This document shows, one piece after another, positions 22,121 to 32,960 of a stretch of DNA of 64,000 nucleotides (position 1 is the first letter of the stretch; each line of letters begins with the position of its first letter). The DNA is from Macrotis lagotis. Lineage: Eukaryota; Chordata; Mammalia; Peramelemorphia; Peramelidae. The translations under genes and the position numbers were made by a program. The DNA lies in contig NC_133666.1 of the NCBI RefSeq assembly GCF_037893015.1, positions 565,814,959-565,878,958 on the forward strand, given 5' to 3'. Below the pieces are notes generated by a model. That model did no database searches. It was not told the origin of the DNA and saw only the letters and a list, made by a program, of their open reading frames with translations.

Positions 22121-23340
22121 GAAAATTTTCCACTTAGAATTTTACAGTAATATAGTTGAAAGCAAAGTAAGGTTTTGACTATTTCTCTATGACAATCTAA
22201 TAGTGGATGTAGGGTAGCAACCTTGAACAACCATCTCCTGCACTAAGTTTTAAAAAACATGCATGTTTATTGGATTCCCCACAAGAGTAGTGGAGGGTCA
22301 GTAAAGTCAACAAAGCTAAGTGATTGCTATTCTCGGCTGTAGGTATTGATATTCTGTGGTTTTCACAAGGGTTCTTGGTCAAAACCTCTTGTGTCAGTAT
22401 GCAGTGCAGTCATCTTTGTGAACAAATGTTCCAGACACATCACTCATATTTTCCTGTGGATTTCTCTGTGGGTCGTCAGGCATGTGTTTTCCTTTGGGGG
22501 AAAATAAATGTTTCCCTATATACGAACTCCGTGCATATCATGTTGCCTAACTATTCCGGGTGCTTCATCCCCACACATGTTGAATATTCTCTGGGGCTTA
22601 GGCTTCCTTTTCAAAAGATAGTTTGTTTGAAAACCTATTCACTTTTGTTGAAGATAGAAGGGGAGGTCCACATACTTTTATACTGAATACTATCAAAGTC
22701 AGGTCCCTAAACTTCCTGCTTTTATAAAACCCACAATTAAAATTCTATCATCTTGCCAAAACTCCATTTTTCAACATTACCAGGATAACTTTTTTGCATT
22801 TTGGTATTAAATGCCTTCTTTCAGAGGATAGTATTAAATGCGAAAGACCCAGAAAGATTATTTGGTTAATGTTTAAAATGGGGAGATCAAATATGTTTGC
22901 AATTTTAATTTTAGATTTGAAAAGGAATGCAAGGAAATAAAATCTCTACACATAGACAAACAGTCCATCTATTCCCATATCCTGTCTCTCAGACCATTGT
23001 CTATATAGCCAAAAGAGAATGAAATGTTGGATAATTACCTGGTGAATCTTAATCAGACGGTCAAAGGACACTCTTCCCCTTTATACCATTTAGATTGACT
23101 GCATAGACCTGAGGTTAGTCAGGAATCAATGCTTTTTAAGATAGTTGCAATTCAGTTAAAAATTAAAAATAACTACACACTACAGTGTAGTGAGATTTAT
23201 GGGGACCTGGAGCTTACTATGGGACTTGGATGTGTTGGCTTTGCCCAGGTCCACAGAGCATACAGATATCAGTTTTCTTTGATTCTACCCTTCAGGTATC
23301 CATTTGTAGTCATGGGAGATAGATAACTGGTGAAAAGGCA
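22121..23340. other. Repeat-free island, candidate conserved non-coding DNA
   Basis: 1.2 kb without any recognisable transposon, of mixed composition, in a window dense with old repeats. A 120-codon open frame at 22324-22686 (+) is the longest here but shows no domain, signal peptide or sensible start context and reads cysteine/histidine-rich by chance. A regulatory role is possible but not shown. Confidence 0.4.
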
Positions 23341-23344
23341 TTAT

Positions 23345-25445
23345 TAAGTCAAGAGATGAGAGTATCATATTTGAGAAAGATTACTACTGCTGGATCAAAG
23401 AGTACATAAAGAGAAAATATAAAAAGATAGGAAAGGTAAGTAGAGGCCAGGTTGTGAAAGAATTTAAAAGTCAGATAATTTTATATTTCATTAAAAAGTG
23501 AAAAAGGAATGATAGAAGAACAGGTAGAGTTGAGATGCCTTTGGAACATCCAATTTGAGATGTCCAATACACAGCTGAAGATGCAAGACCAGAGCACAAA
23601 AAAGAGGTTAGATATGGATAAATAGACCTGAGAATAATATGAGTAGAAGTAATAATTGAATCTATGGGAAATGATGCAATGATCAAACAAAATGGTGTAG
23701 ACAGAGACAAAAGTCAAGAAAAACAGGATGAATGTCTAACAAAAGAAACTGGTGGAAAGGCAATCCAGAAGAAAGGCAGTGTTCAAAAACCTAGAAAAAG
23801 GGGTGGTATTAGGGAAAAGAACACAGTAGATAGGGTCAGAGGTACAGAGGACTGAGGATTGAGAAAAGTCATTAAAGATTTATCAATTAAAAGGTCACTG
23901 ATAACCTTGGAGATAGCAGCTTCAAGGTTAGAAGTTAGATTGTGGAGGGTTTAAAAAAGATTATGAAGAAAGGAACTGAAGATAATGGTTTTATGAAGCC
24001 TTTTCAACAGTTTAGTCACAAATGGGAGAAAAGATAGGAGAAAGGTAGTGAGGATGGTCAGATTAAGTGAAGATTTGTTTGTTTTTAGAATGGTGGAGAA
24101 ATGAGTGAAGTAGTGAAGAAGTGAAGTGGTGAAATCAGTAAATAAAGAGAGATTGAAGATTCATGAAAGTAGAGATAATAGATGGGGTAAGCTGCTGGAG
24201 ATGATGGGATGGAATGAAAGTAAGGGTGAATGCTAAAGGGTTTGCCTTGGCAAGGGGAAGAATCATCACTTTTTATGTGAAAGAGATGAAGGAAGAAATC
24301 TGAGTGAAATGAGATAAAGAGTGGAAAGAAGAGGGAACTCTTTGGGTTCCTCCTGAATTCTTTTTTAGTGAAGTACAAAACAAGGTTCTCAGTTGAGAGG
24401 GGAGTAGTGTAATGAGAGGCATGAGGAAAGAAGAAAAGATTGAGAATAGCTACTGTGATGAATTTGATGATGAATCATTTGAAAAGCTCTAAAAGGATTG
24501 CCTTGCTGTAGTTGAAGATATAGTTGAAATTATATAGTATAAACTGATAGTGTTCCCAGTCAGCATAGTTTCATGATTTTCTCCAGCTCTTTTCAGCAGC
24601 ATGTGATTAAGAGTGAAGACAGAGGATAGTGGAGTAATCAAAAGTTGGGGCTTGGAAAGGTATGATGGTCAATAGAATAAGGGGTGGAGGAGCTGAGTGT
24701 GGAGGATAGGGGGAGTGGAAAGTTACTGAGGTAGAGAAGGAAGGAGTTTATAACCAGTATATGAGTGATGATTTGGGAAAGAAGTGAGTGGTGGAGGGAA
24801 TAAAAGTTAATGAAAATTAAGAACACAGGCAGAGGTCTCTGGAGAGTAGGAAAATATAGAATGATAAAAAATTATAATCATATAAAAGGATTTCAGAGTT
24901 CATGAACTTACATGAAGGATGGCATTATCAATATGGCAATGGCCTCTTTCTGTGTGCTTATGTGTAGTGGAAGAGTATGTCATAGGAAATGAGTAACTTA
25001 AGGAACTTGGGAGTTAATGTGTTTAATGGACTATCAATATGCATTTTGAAGTCCCCTTATGTGAAGATGTGGAAAGAAAGCTGAAAAGGGCAAGTGTACT
25101 CTTTGAGGAAGGAGAATTTCCAGGTGGATGGTAGAAATAACTACTAGAGTTTTGATTGGTTTGAATGAACTTCAAAGTGGGAGTGGAAAGTGGTAACGGG
25201 ACACTCTGTAAATGATAAGGGGAAGAAAGAAGTATTCTGATTTTGCTGTCATGATTGTTAAATAAGGAATATTGAGTGAAAGTGAAACCAATCCTAGAAA
25301 GATTGATCAGGGATACCATTATCAAGAGAAAGTTGATTATGGAAACTTATGAATTATTCTCTTCTTTTGTTGTCTGACTCCGAATTGGTAGGAATGAAGG
25401 ATAGTGACAACTTTGGGAGAGGAATGGAATGAAACCCCTCTGAAC
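23345..25445 (-). mobile_element. L2 LINE with endonuclease and RT remnants
   Basis: Antisense L2 of about 2.1 kb. On the minus strand the endonuclease part comes first: YHPPGNSPSSKSTLALFSF, then in another frame GDFKMHIDSPLNT near 25050, matching the CR1/L2 endonuclease motif GDFNIHVD. The RT part follows at 23480-23720: 'SHRFNYYFYSYYSQVYLS' and 'CVLDISNWMFQRHLN', matching L2 'FKYHLYADDSQIYIS' and 'CLLDISTWMSNRHLK'. The catalytic YADD box is destroyed (YSYY). The roughly 1.4 kb between the motifs fits collinear L2. Many frame breaks; very old. Confidence 0.78.
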
Positions 25446-25619
25446 TGTATTCATGAAATACTATTTTTTTCTTTTAAAAAATAGACTAATAAAAATAGAA
25501 AGAGATGGTGATTACATTGTATGTGCATGAGTGTTAGACAGAGGTATATATAGAAAAACAGATATATCTATAGATACATTGAGAGAGATCTATAGATACA
25601 TAGACATACCCATATACAC
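25446..25619. repeat. Low-complexity GATA/TATAGA-rich stretch
   Basis: 25540-25620 is an imperfect 'agatatatctatagatacat' type repeat; no gene content. Confidence 0.6.
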
Positions 25620-25990
25620 AGAGTCCTGGGATCAAATCCTGTCTCTGATATTTTCTATCTGTGATCATTAGTAAGATTCTTAATTATGCTGAACTTCAAT
25701 GTGCTCATCAGTAAAATATGGATAATACTACTTTGAAAGTTACTATGGGGGTGGCTAGGTGGCGTAGTGGCTAAAGCACCAGCCTTGGAGTCAGGAGTAC
25801 CTGGGTTCAAATCCAGTCTCAGACACTTGATAATTACCTAGCTGTGTGGCCTTGGGCAAGCCACTTAACTCCATTTGCCTTGCAAAAAACCTAACCCCCC
25901 AAAAAAACAAACAAAAAAAGAAAGTTGCTATGAAGAACATTTTAAAAATTTAGAATATTTTCAAATGTGAATTATTGTTATCATCACTGT
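25620..25990 (+). mobile_element. MIR SINE split by a poly(A) SINE
   Basis: Sense MIR: 'gggatcaaatcctgtctctg', 'cttaattatgctgaacttca', 'catcagtaaaatatggataa' up to 25734, and its 3' end ('tcaaatgtgaattattgtta') after 25932. A SINE with target duplication sits between. Confidence 0.75.
25748..25919 (+). mobile_element. tRNA-derived L1-dependent SINE (WSINE1/SINE1-like)
   Basis: One of the best copies. Box A tggcgtagtgg at 25760-25770 and box B ggttcaaatcc at 25804-25814 form the internal Pol III promoter. The body has 'taattacctagctgtgtggc' and 'cttgggcaagccacttaact', then 'gccttgcaaaaaacctaacc' and an A-rich tail. The 13-bp duplication gaaagttRctatg lies at 25735-25747 and 25920-25932. Confidence 0.95.
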
Positions 25991-26253
25991 AACTATTATT
26001 GACAATGAAGATAAAAGAGAAGAGTCAGCTTCAACTAATTTACAAAGTGGATAATCCATTTGTGAAGAATTGAAAGCTGGCTAAATGCCCTATTTCCATT
26101 TTGAGATTGGTTTTTAGATGGAGATTTTAAATCTTAAATTCATTCTAATTATAGTTAGGTACTGCTTTTCTTTGTTTAGAAGAAAATTTAACACACACCC
26201 GCGTCCCATACTCTAGCATATAGTTATTTGTCCTGGAAAAGACATTTTATTTA
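25991..26253. other. No recognised feature
   Basis: AT-rich sequence before the L1 insertion site. Confidence 0.3.
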
Positions 26254-26628
26254 TTAATATTTTCTTTCTTTCTTTATTTTTATTAAAGATATTATTTGAG
26301 TTTTACAATTTTCCCCCCCAATCTTGCTTCCCTCCCCCCCCCCCCACGGAAAGCACTCTGTCAGTCTTTACTTTGTTTCCATGTTGTACCTTGATCCAAA
26401 TTGGGTGTGATGAGAGAGAAATCATATCCTTAAAGAAAAGTCTAAGAGGTAACAAGATCAGACAATAAGATATCTGTTTTTTTCTTAATTAAAGGGAATA
26501 GTCCTTGCACTTTGTTCAAACTCCACAGCTCCTTATCTGGATACAGATGGCACTCTCCTTGGTAGACAGCCCCAAATTGTTCCCGATTGTTGCACTGATG
26601 GAATGAGCAAGTCCTTTAAGGTTGAACA

Positions 26629-27987
26629 TCACTCCCATGTTGTTGTTAGGGTGTATAGTGTTTTTCTGGTTCTGCTCATCTCACTCAGCATCAGTTCATG
26701 CAAATCCCCCCAGGCTTCCCTGAAATCCCGTCCCTCCTGGTTTCTAATAGAACAATAGTGTTCCATGACATACATATACCACAGTTTGCTAAGCCATTCC
26801 CCAATTGAAGGACATTTACTTGATTTCCAATTCTTTGCCACCACAAACAGGGCTGCTATAAATATTTTTGTACAAGTAATGTTTTTACCCTTTTTCATCA
26901 TCTCTTCAGGGTATAGACCCAGTAGTGGTATTACTGGCTCAAAGGGTATGCACATTTTTTGTTGCCCTTTGGGCATAGTTCCAAATAGCTTTCCAGAAGG
27001 GTTGGATGAGTTCACAGCTCCACCAACAGTGTAATAGTGTCCCAGATTTCCCACAGCCCTTCCAACAATGATCATTATCCTTCCTGGTTATATTGGCCAA
27101 TCTGAGAGGTGTGAAGTGGTACCTCAGAGAAGCTTTAATTTGCATTTCTCTAATAATTAATGATTTAGAGCATTTTTTCATATGGCTATGGATTACTTTG
27201 ATCTCCTCATCTGTAAATTGCCTTTGCATATCCTTGGACCATTTGTCAATTGGGGAATGGCTTTTTGTTTTAAAAATATGACTCAGTTCTCTGTATATTT
27301 TAGAAATGAGTCCTTTGTCAGAATCATTAGTTGTAAGATTGTTTCCCAATTTACTACATTTCTTTTGATCTTTGTTACATTGGTTTTATCTGTGCGAAAG
27401 CTTTTTAATTTAATGTAATCGAAATCATCTAATTGGTTTTTGGTGATGTTCTCCAACTCTTCCTTAGTCATAAACTGCTCCCCTTTCCATAGATCTGACA
27501 GGTAGACTAGTCCTTGATCTTCTAATTTGCTTATAGTATTGTTTTTTTTTATGTCTATGTCCTGTAACCATTTGGATCTTATCTTGGTAAAGGGTGTGAG
27601 GTGTTGGTCTAATCTAAGTTTCTTCCATACTAACTTCCAATTATCCCAGCAATTTTTATCAAAGAGGGAGTTTTTATCCCAATGGCTATACTCTTGGGGT
27701 TTATCAAACAGCAGATTATTATAATCATCTCCTGCTTTTACACCTAGTCTATTCCACTGGTCCACCGCTCTATTTCTTAGCCAATACCAAACAGTTTTGA
27801 TGACTGATGCTTTATAATATAATTTTAGATCAGGTAGGGCTAAGCCACCTTCTTTTGCACTTTTTTTCATTAAGCTCCTGGCAATTCTTGACTTTTTATT
27901 TCTCCATATGAATTTACTTACAATTTTTTCTAACTCATTAAAGTAATTTTTTTGGAATTTTGATTGGTAGGACACTAAACAGATCAT
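26629..27987 (-). pseudogene. L1 ORF2 C-terminal remnants
   Basis: Three overlapping open pieces on the minus strand: 27283-27987 (with FNELEKIVSKFIWRNKKSR and DNFDYIKLKS-like text), 26939-27349 (KDMQRQFTDEEIKVIHSHMK) and 26629-27075 (TKIFIAALFVVAKNWKSSKC). The overlaps show frame changes near 27.3 and 27.05 kb. The same text recurs in the 7.7-kb L1. Confidence 0.9.
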
Positions 27988-28073
27988 TTAGTTTTGGTAG
28001 AATTGTCATTTTTATTATATTAGCTCTACCTATCCATGAGCGGTTGATATTTGCCCAATTATTTAAATCTGAT

Positions 28074-28910
28074 TTAATTTGTGAGAAGTGTTTTATAATT
28101 GTTTTCAAAAAGATTCTGAGTCTGTCTTGGCAAATAGACTCCCAAATATTTTATATTGTCTGAGGTTACTTTGAATGGGATTTCTCTTTCTAGCTCTTCC
28201 TGCTGTTTCTTGCTAGTCATATATAGAAAAGTTGAGGATTTATGAGGGTTTATTTTATAACCTGCAACTTTGCTAAAATTGCTAATTGTTTCCAGTAGTT
28301 TTTTGGATGGTTTCTTGGGATTCTCTAAGTAGACCATCATGTCATCTGCAAAAAGTGAGAGTTTTGTCTCTTCCTTCCCAATTCTAATTCCTTCAATTTC
28401 TTTTTCTTCTCTAATTGCTGATGCTAACATTTCTAATACAATATTGAATAGTATTAGTGATAATGGGCATCCTTGTTTCACCCCTGATCTTATTGGGAAT
28501 GCCTCTAGCCTCTCCCCATTGAATATAATACTTGTTGATGGTTTCAAATAGATACTGCTAATTATTTTAAGGAACAGTCCATTTATTCCTACACTCTCTA
28601 GTGTTTTTAATAGGAATGGATGCTGTATTTTGTCAAAAGCTTTTTCAGCATCTATTGATATAATCATATGGTTTCTGATAGGTTTGTTATTGATATAATT
28701 GAGTATACTAGCAGTTTTCCTAATATTGAACCAACCCTGCATTCCTGGAATAAATCCTACTTGATCATAATTTATTATCCTAGTGATGACTTGTTGTAAT
28801 TGTTTTGCTAAGATTTTATTTAGGATTTTTGCATCTATATTCATCAGGGAAATAGGTCTATAATTTTCTTTCTCTGTTTTAACTCTTCCTGGTTTGGATA
28901 ACAGTACCAT
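28074..28910 (-). pseudogene. L1 ORF2 reverse transcriptase core remnant
   Basis: 278 codons open. RT signatures in order: [16 protein letters not shown] at residues 17-32, motif A DAEKAFD with catalytic Asp near 87, 'VKQGCPLS' near 144-151 and FADD at 187-190 with both catalytic Asp residues. It continues to the 'YKINPHKSS' and 'IKYLGVYL' segments. The domain looks chemically complete, but it lacks the N-terminal endonuclease and is not joined in frame to the C-terminal part. Confidence 0.93.
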
Positions 28911-29127
28911 ATTGGTTTCATAGAAAGAGTTAGGCAGAGTTCCATCTTTCCCTATTTTTCCAAAGATTTTATGGGATTGGAACCAATTGTTCCAATTGTT
29001 CCTTAAATCTTAATATTTTCTTAAAAATATCTTTTACCAGATTGTTTGATAGATTTATCTTCTATTTTAAAAATCATTTTAGTGATGGTAGAGATGCAAT
29101 TTATGTATATGCTCACATAAATATTCA

Positions 29128-29372
29128 TTGTTGTTTTTGTTCAGTCATTTCAGTTATATCTGACTCTTGATAACACATTTGGGGCTTTCTTGGCAAGGAT
29201 ATTAAGTTGATTTGCCACCTTCTTCTCCAGCTCATTTTAAAAATGAGGAAAACAAGGTTAAAGTGACTTGCCGAGAATTCTAGCACTTGTAAGTGTCTGG
29301 GGGTCAGTTTTGAACTCAGGAAGTTGATTCTTCCTGACTCCAATTCCAGCACTTTATTCACTGTGCTATGTA
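29128..29372 (-). mobile_element. RTE/CORE-type tRNA SINE (MAR1-like)
   Basis: Antisense full-length: 'tgttcagtcatttcagttat', 'atctgactcttgataacaca', 'ttcttctccagctcatttta', 'aaggttaaagtgacttgccg', 'gttttgaactcaggaagttg' and head 'cagcactttattcactgtgc'. Confidence 0.85.
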
Positions 29373-29382
29373 CATATATAAA

Positions 29383-29383
<1 letters not shown>

Positions 29384-29437
<54 letters not shown>

Positions 29438-29438
29438 A
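29384..29438. repeat. (TATC)n microsatellite
   Basis: About 13 TATC units immediately outside the head end of the preceding antisense SINE. Confidence 0.95.
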
Positions 29439-29561
29439 ATGCATATGCTCATAGACATATAAACAAACATATTAACATGTATACAAGTATTTATTTGCTT
29501 TGAAGTCATACTTTAAAACTCCATGTATCTATAATTTGGATTGTATGGGCATTATATTATT

Positions 29562-29790
29562 TTGTTAAATTGTTTTTTAGTTGTGTCAAACTCTTCATGA
29601 CCTCATTGGGGCTCTCTCAGTGAAGGTACTGGAATGATTTGTTATTTTCTGCTTTACTCATTTTACAATGAGGAACTGAGGCAAATAGGGTTAACTGACC
29701 TACCCAGGATCACATGCCTAGTAAGTGTTTTGAGGCCAGAGATGAACTCTGAAAGATAAATCTTTTATTCAGCTACCTTAAATATTATAA
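29562..29790 (-). mobile_element. RTE/CORE-type tRNA SINE (MAR1-like)
   Basis: Antisense: 'agttgtgtcaaactcttcat', 'gtactggaatgatttgttat', 'attttacaatgaggaactga', 'gttaactgacctacccagga' and 'gtaagtgttttgaggccaga'. The head end is missing or decayed. Confidence 0.8.
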
Positions 29791-30006
29791 TATATTACCA
29801 CTATAACTTAGTACTTCATCTTTGTGACTTAGAATGTCTAAAACATTCATTATTCTGCAGTCAACCTGGTCATGAGTCTCTCTGAACTTAAGTAGGTCAT
29901 TCCTCAGATGCCAGATGTACAGCCTGATAGAATTTATTAGAGTTTGGACTCCTTTGGTACCACCTTCTAGAATATAGGATTAACTATGTCAAGACAAAGC
30001 ATCTAT

Positions 30007-30160
30007 AGGGGTGGCTAGGTGGCGCAGTGGATAGAGCACCAGCTCTGGAGTCAGGAGTACCTGGGCTCAAATCCAGCCTCAGACACTTAATAATTACCTA
30101 GCTGTGTGACCTTGGGCAAGTCACTTAACCCCATTGCCTTGCAAAAACCAAAAAAAAAAT
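30007..30160 (+). mobile_element. tRNA-derived L1-dependent SINE (WSINE1/SINE1-like)
   Basis: Near-consensus: 'ggggtggctaggtggcgcag', box A tggcgcagtgg, 'tggagtcaggagtacctggg', 'taattacctagctgtgtgac', 'cattgccttgcaaaaacc' and an A9 tail. The 9-bp duplication aaagcatct lies at 29996-30004 and 30161-30169. Confidence 0.95.
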
Positions 30161-30169
30161 AAAGCATCT

Positions 30170-30624
30170 GAGTAGACTTTTAATAGGGTTCTTAAAGATA
30201 CAGATCTATTACTATGTAGCATAATACTATATATTAAATACATACATATATATTGAATTATATATGGTTTCTATGTTTAAGAATACATTGAATATGCATA
30301 CTCTATTTGCATATTAATATAGTACACATTTATATAGTACTATAAAAGTTTAAAAAAATGAAACAAAACCTAGAGCACAATACCCTTCTGAAGTAATGTA
30401 GATATTATCAGCCTCATTTTACACATAAGATAACTGATGGTTCATAGTATCGATAAAATATATGTGCATATATATATGTGTGCGTGTGTATATGAGCACA
30501 CACATGCACATACACACATACACACATTTGTGTATGTTTATATGCATGCACATATATATATATATATATATATTTAAAATTTCCAACTTATCTTATTTCT
30601 ATCTCATTTGTATTTAGTTGGTTT
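30170..30624. other. AT-rich, with a MIR scrap and mixed microsatellite
   Basis: A short antisense MIR core ('attatcagcctcattttaca') lies near 30400-30430. From about 30455 to 30575 the sequence alternates TA and CA/TG (purine-pyrimidine alternating, with a final (TA)n). Confidence 0.5.
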
Positions 30625-30700
30625 CATTCCTTGAGAGAGGGGACTTTTTTTTAACCTTCCTTTGTAACCCTAGCACACAGCATAGTACCTGGTACATTTA
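30625..30700 (+). mobile_element. L2 LINE 3' tail
   Basis: 'tccttgagagaggggacttt', 'tttgtaaccctagcacacag' and 'catagtacctggtaca' match the L2 end; the terminus is cut by the next SINE. Confidence 0.7.
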
Positions 30701-30701
30701 T

Positions 30702-30948
30702 TTTTGTTGAGTCATTTCAGTTGTGTCTCATTCTTTGTGACTTCATTTTGGGGATTTTCTTGGTAAAGACACTGGAATGATTTGCCATTTCCTTCTCCAG
30801 TTCATTTTACAACTGAAGAATGGAGTCAAATAGGGTTAAGTGACTTGCCCAGAGTCACTTAGCTAGTAAATATGAGGTAGGTTTTGAATTCAGGTCCTCC
30901 TAACTCAAGGGCTGGTTCTCTATCCACTGTACCACTTAGCTGCTCCCT
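30702..30948 (-). mobile_element. RTE/CORE-type tRNA SINE (MAR1-like), well preserved
   Basis: Antisense: 'tgttgagtcatttcagttgt', 'aatgatttgccatttccttc', 'agggttaagtgacttgccca', 'gttttgaattcaggtcctcc' and head 'ctatccactgtaccacttag'. Full length. Confidence 0.88.
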
Positions 30949-30949
30949 T

Positions 30950-31270
30950 AGGTTACATTTATATAGCATTTTAGTGGATTTTTGTTTGTTCATTCATTTG
31001 TCATGCCCATTTAGAGTTTTCTTAACAAAAATACTGGGGTGCTTTGCCATTTTCACCAGTTCATTTTGCAGATGAGGAAACTAAGGTAAATGGGGTTAAA
31101 TGACATTAAGGTATACTTAACCCTTTATTCACAAAAATTCTTGTGAGCAAGGAAATATGATTATTACCTTGTCCATTTTATGGAGGAGAAAATCGAAGGT
31201 CAGAAAGTCAAATATGTCTTCCCTTCCAAGTCTGGTGCTCTTTATATAGCTATACCACACTGTCTCATAT
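30950..31270 (-). mobile_element. MIR SINE containing a MAR1-like fragment
   Basis: 'ttacatttatatagcatttt' starts an antisense MIR that resumes as 'cttgtgagcaaggaaatatg', 'ccattttatggaggagaaaa' and 'gtggtgctctttatatagct'-like text. Between about 30985 and 31115 there is an antisense MAR1-like piece ('ctttgccattttcaccagtt', 'tgcagatgaggaaactaagg'). Confidence 0.65.
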
Positions 31271-31884
31271 ATATCGCACTATGTGTATATACTGTATATA
31301 TAGCTAGGGTTTACAATACTCTGGAAGACTGAGTAGGAACTCATAGAATCAGACATTGTGGAAGACCAAATGAACTGGTAATATATAATGCTGGTACAGT
31401 TACCCATTTCCTAGGTTCCAGGCATATTTTCTTTTCCTGTGTTTGCTTTGCTGTGCAGCAAGTAGCAACAGTAGGGATATAACGACCCATTTGGTTACTA
31501 ATGGACAAAAGTGAAAATGAAAATACCAAGAGTAGATGTTCTATCTGGACTAAGAGTGAAACCATATCAATTGGAGGAAATGGCAAGTACCTGAGCCCCC
31601 CAAAGATAGGAATTTTGAACAAACCAAACAAGCAGCTTCAGTTGATGAAAGAATAGTTCATAATCTCTTTTTATTTTTTCCCCAAAACGGTGTGTTCTCT
31701 TTACTTGCCCTATCACTTTTCTTTCTATTTTCCTTCCAACATATAGGAAAGGGGGTGGAGGTGGTAGTGGAAGTATGATTGGTATGAAGAGGAATAATTT
31801 AATCCAGGCTCAACATTGATTAAATATGACAGGAATGGTTTTAATGTCTATTTTTATTATCTATACTATTTGATATTAATAAAT
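31271..31884. other. No recognised feature
   Basis: About 0.6 kb with no repeat I can name. A 96-codon minus-strand open frame at 31341-31631 has no known domain. Confidence 0.35.
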
Positions 31885-32006
31885 CACATTGTTTTGGTTT
31901 TGTTCATTTGTGTCCAACTATTTGTGTTGATGGATTCTTCTTGGAAAAGGTATAGGAGTCGTTTACTATTTACTTCTCCAGGGGAATAAGGCAAATAAGA
32001 GGTTAA

Positions 32007-32007
<1 letters not shown>
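31885..32007 (-). mobile_element. MAR1-like SINE tail fragment
   Basis: Antisense tail 'ttcatttgtgtccaactatt', 'ggattcttcttggaaaaggt' and 'ctatttacttctccag' followed by 'aggcaaataagaggtta'. It ends at a (TG)n tract. Confidence 0.6.
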
Positions 32008-32070
<63 letters not shown>

Positions 32071-32079
32071 CAGAGAGAC

Positions 32080-32110
<31 letters not shown>

Positions 32111-32125
32111 CAGAAGTAGCGACAG
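32008..32125. repeat. (TG)n(GA)n compound microsatellite
   Basis: About 29 TG units (32008-32066) then GA-rich repeats to 32125, inside a SINE remnant. Confidence 0.93.
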
Positions 32126-32289
32126 AGACAGAGACAGAGATTGATATTTAGTTAATTCTGAGGGAATTTCCAAAAAAAGTTCTAAACTTCTTTTGAATCT
32201 TTAAAGTGAGCAAAGTGCCATAAGGGATGGTGTGGATTTCCCTAAATTAACTTTTTAGCAGTGTTTTTAGCCTAGCACCAAGGACATTC

Positions 32290-32400
32290 CCTATTATACC
32301 CCTCATTATATATGTATATATATATACATGTATATATGTATACATGGATATATATGTATGCATGTGCATACACCCAAAGATATATGTTTACATATGCATT
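32290..32400. repeat. TATATG/CATG-rich low-complexity
   Basis: Imperfect alternating purine-pyrimidine sequence ('tatatgtatatatatataca' type). Confidence 0.8.
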
Positions 32401-32469
32401 TGAAGTATATGGGTATCCAAGGAGGAATAGCATCTATGGTATGATGGCTTCCTGAGCCCCTTTATGGCA

Positions 32470-32960
32470 TTGCTCATCCACTTTTGGAGTCCACCTGATT
32501 CACTCAACACTCACCAGTGACTCCAAGAAGCTGTAGAATGTGCAGGAGCCACACCCTAGTAAGTCATCTTGATAGACAAGCTAAATCAGACTGAGGGTAA
32601 CTGATGGGCCTTAAACGCAAACAGTGAGTTAAAAAAAATGTGTATCTCAATCATGGGAAGACTTCCCCCAAGGGAAAGGGCAGTTGAGAACAATTTGTTC
32701 TAGTTTGTTCAGGAAGGTAACTGAAGCACATTCTGTGGAGTAATTAAAGGTTGGTTAGACATCAAAGGTGCATACTGGACCTGTACCAGTCAGCTTCACT
32801 TTTTTCTTTCCACTGAACCTTGATGACTATGGAAGAAGGATTAAAGCTGATCACATTGTACAACTCTGCCTAACTTAAATTCAATTCACAAACCAGTCAA
32901 GAAGTTACCCTGTGATGTCATTGGTCCACTTTGAAAACAAAAGATAAAAAAACCACATAT
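32470..32960 (+). mobile_element. Non-autonomous RTE derivative (5'UTR joined to 3' end)
   Basis: 'cagtgactccaagaagctgt', 'gactgagggtaactgatggg', 'gagaacaatttgttctagtt', 'attctgtggagtaattaaag' and 'ggttagacatcaaagg' follow, in sense and in order, the 5'UTR of the RTE LINE at 58.8-62.7 kb. It then ends with the RTE 3' terminus 'gtgatgtcattggtccactt'. No endonuclease or RT region lies between. Confidence 0.7.

Larger units (their letters stand above)
26267..29009 (-). mobile_element. 5'-truncated L1 LINE, 2.7 kb
   Basis: Youngest-looking long LINE in the window. The minus strand carries the RT domain and C-terminus of ORF2, then a 3'UTR with a C14-type tract (G-tract on the element strand, 26334-26347) and an A-rich tail. 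The 13-bp duplication ttaatattttctt lies at 26254-26266 and 29010-29022, so both ends are original and the 5' truncation happened at insertion. ORF1, the endonuclease and the 5'UTR are absent. The reading frame is kept in four long pieces, so about three frame changes have occurred. Confidence 0.95.

Noticed and set aside
22324-22686. 120-codon open frame as a possible gene
   Set aside because: No recognisable domain, no supportive start context, no neighbouring exons; length is within what chance gives in 64 kb.
26765-28551. Several plus-strand open frames of 60-90 codons
   Set aside because: They are antisense shadows of the L1 ORF2 on the minus strand.
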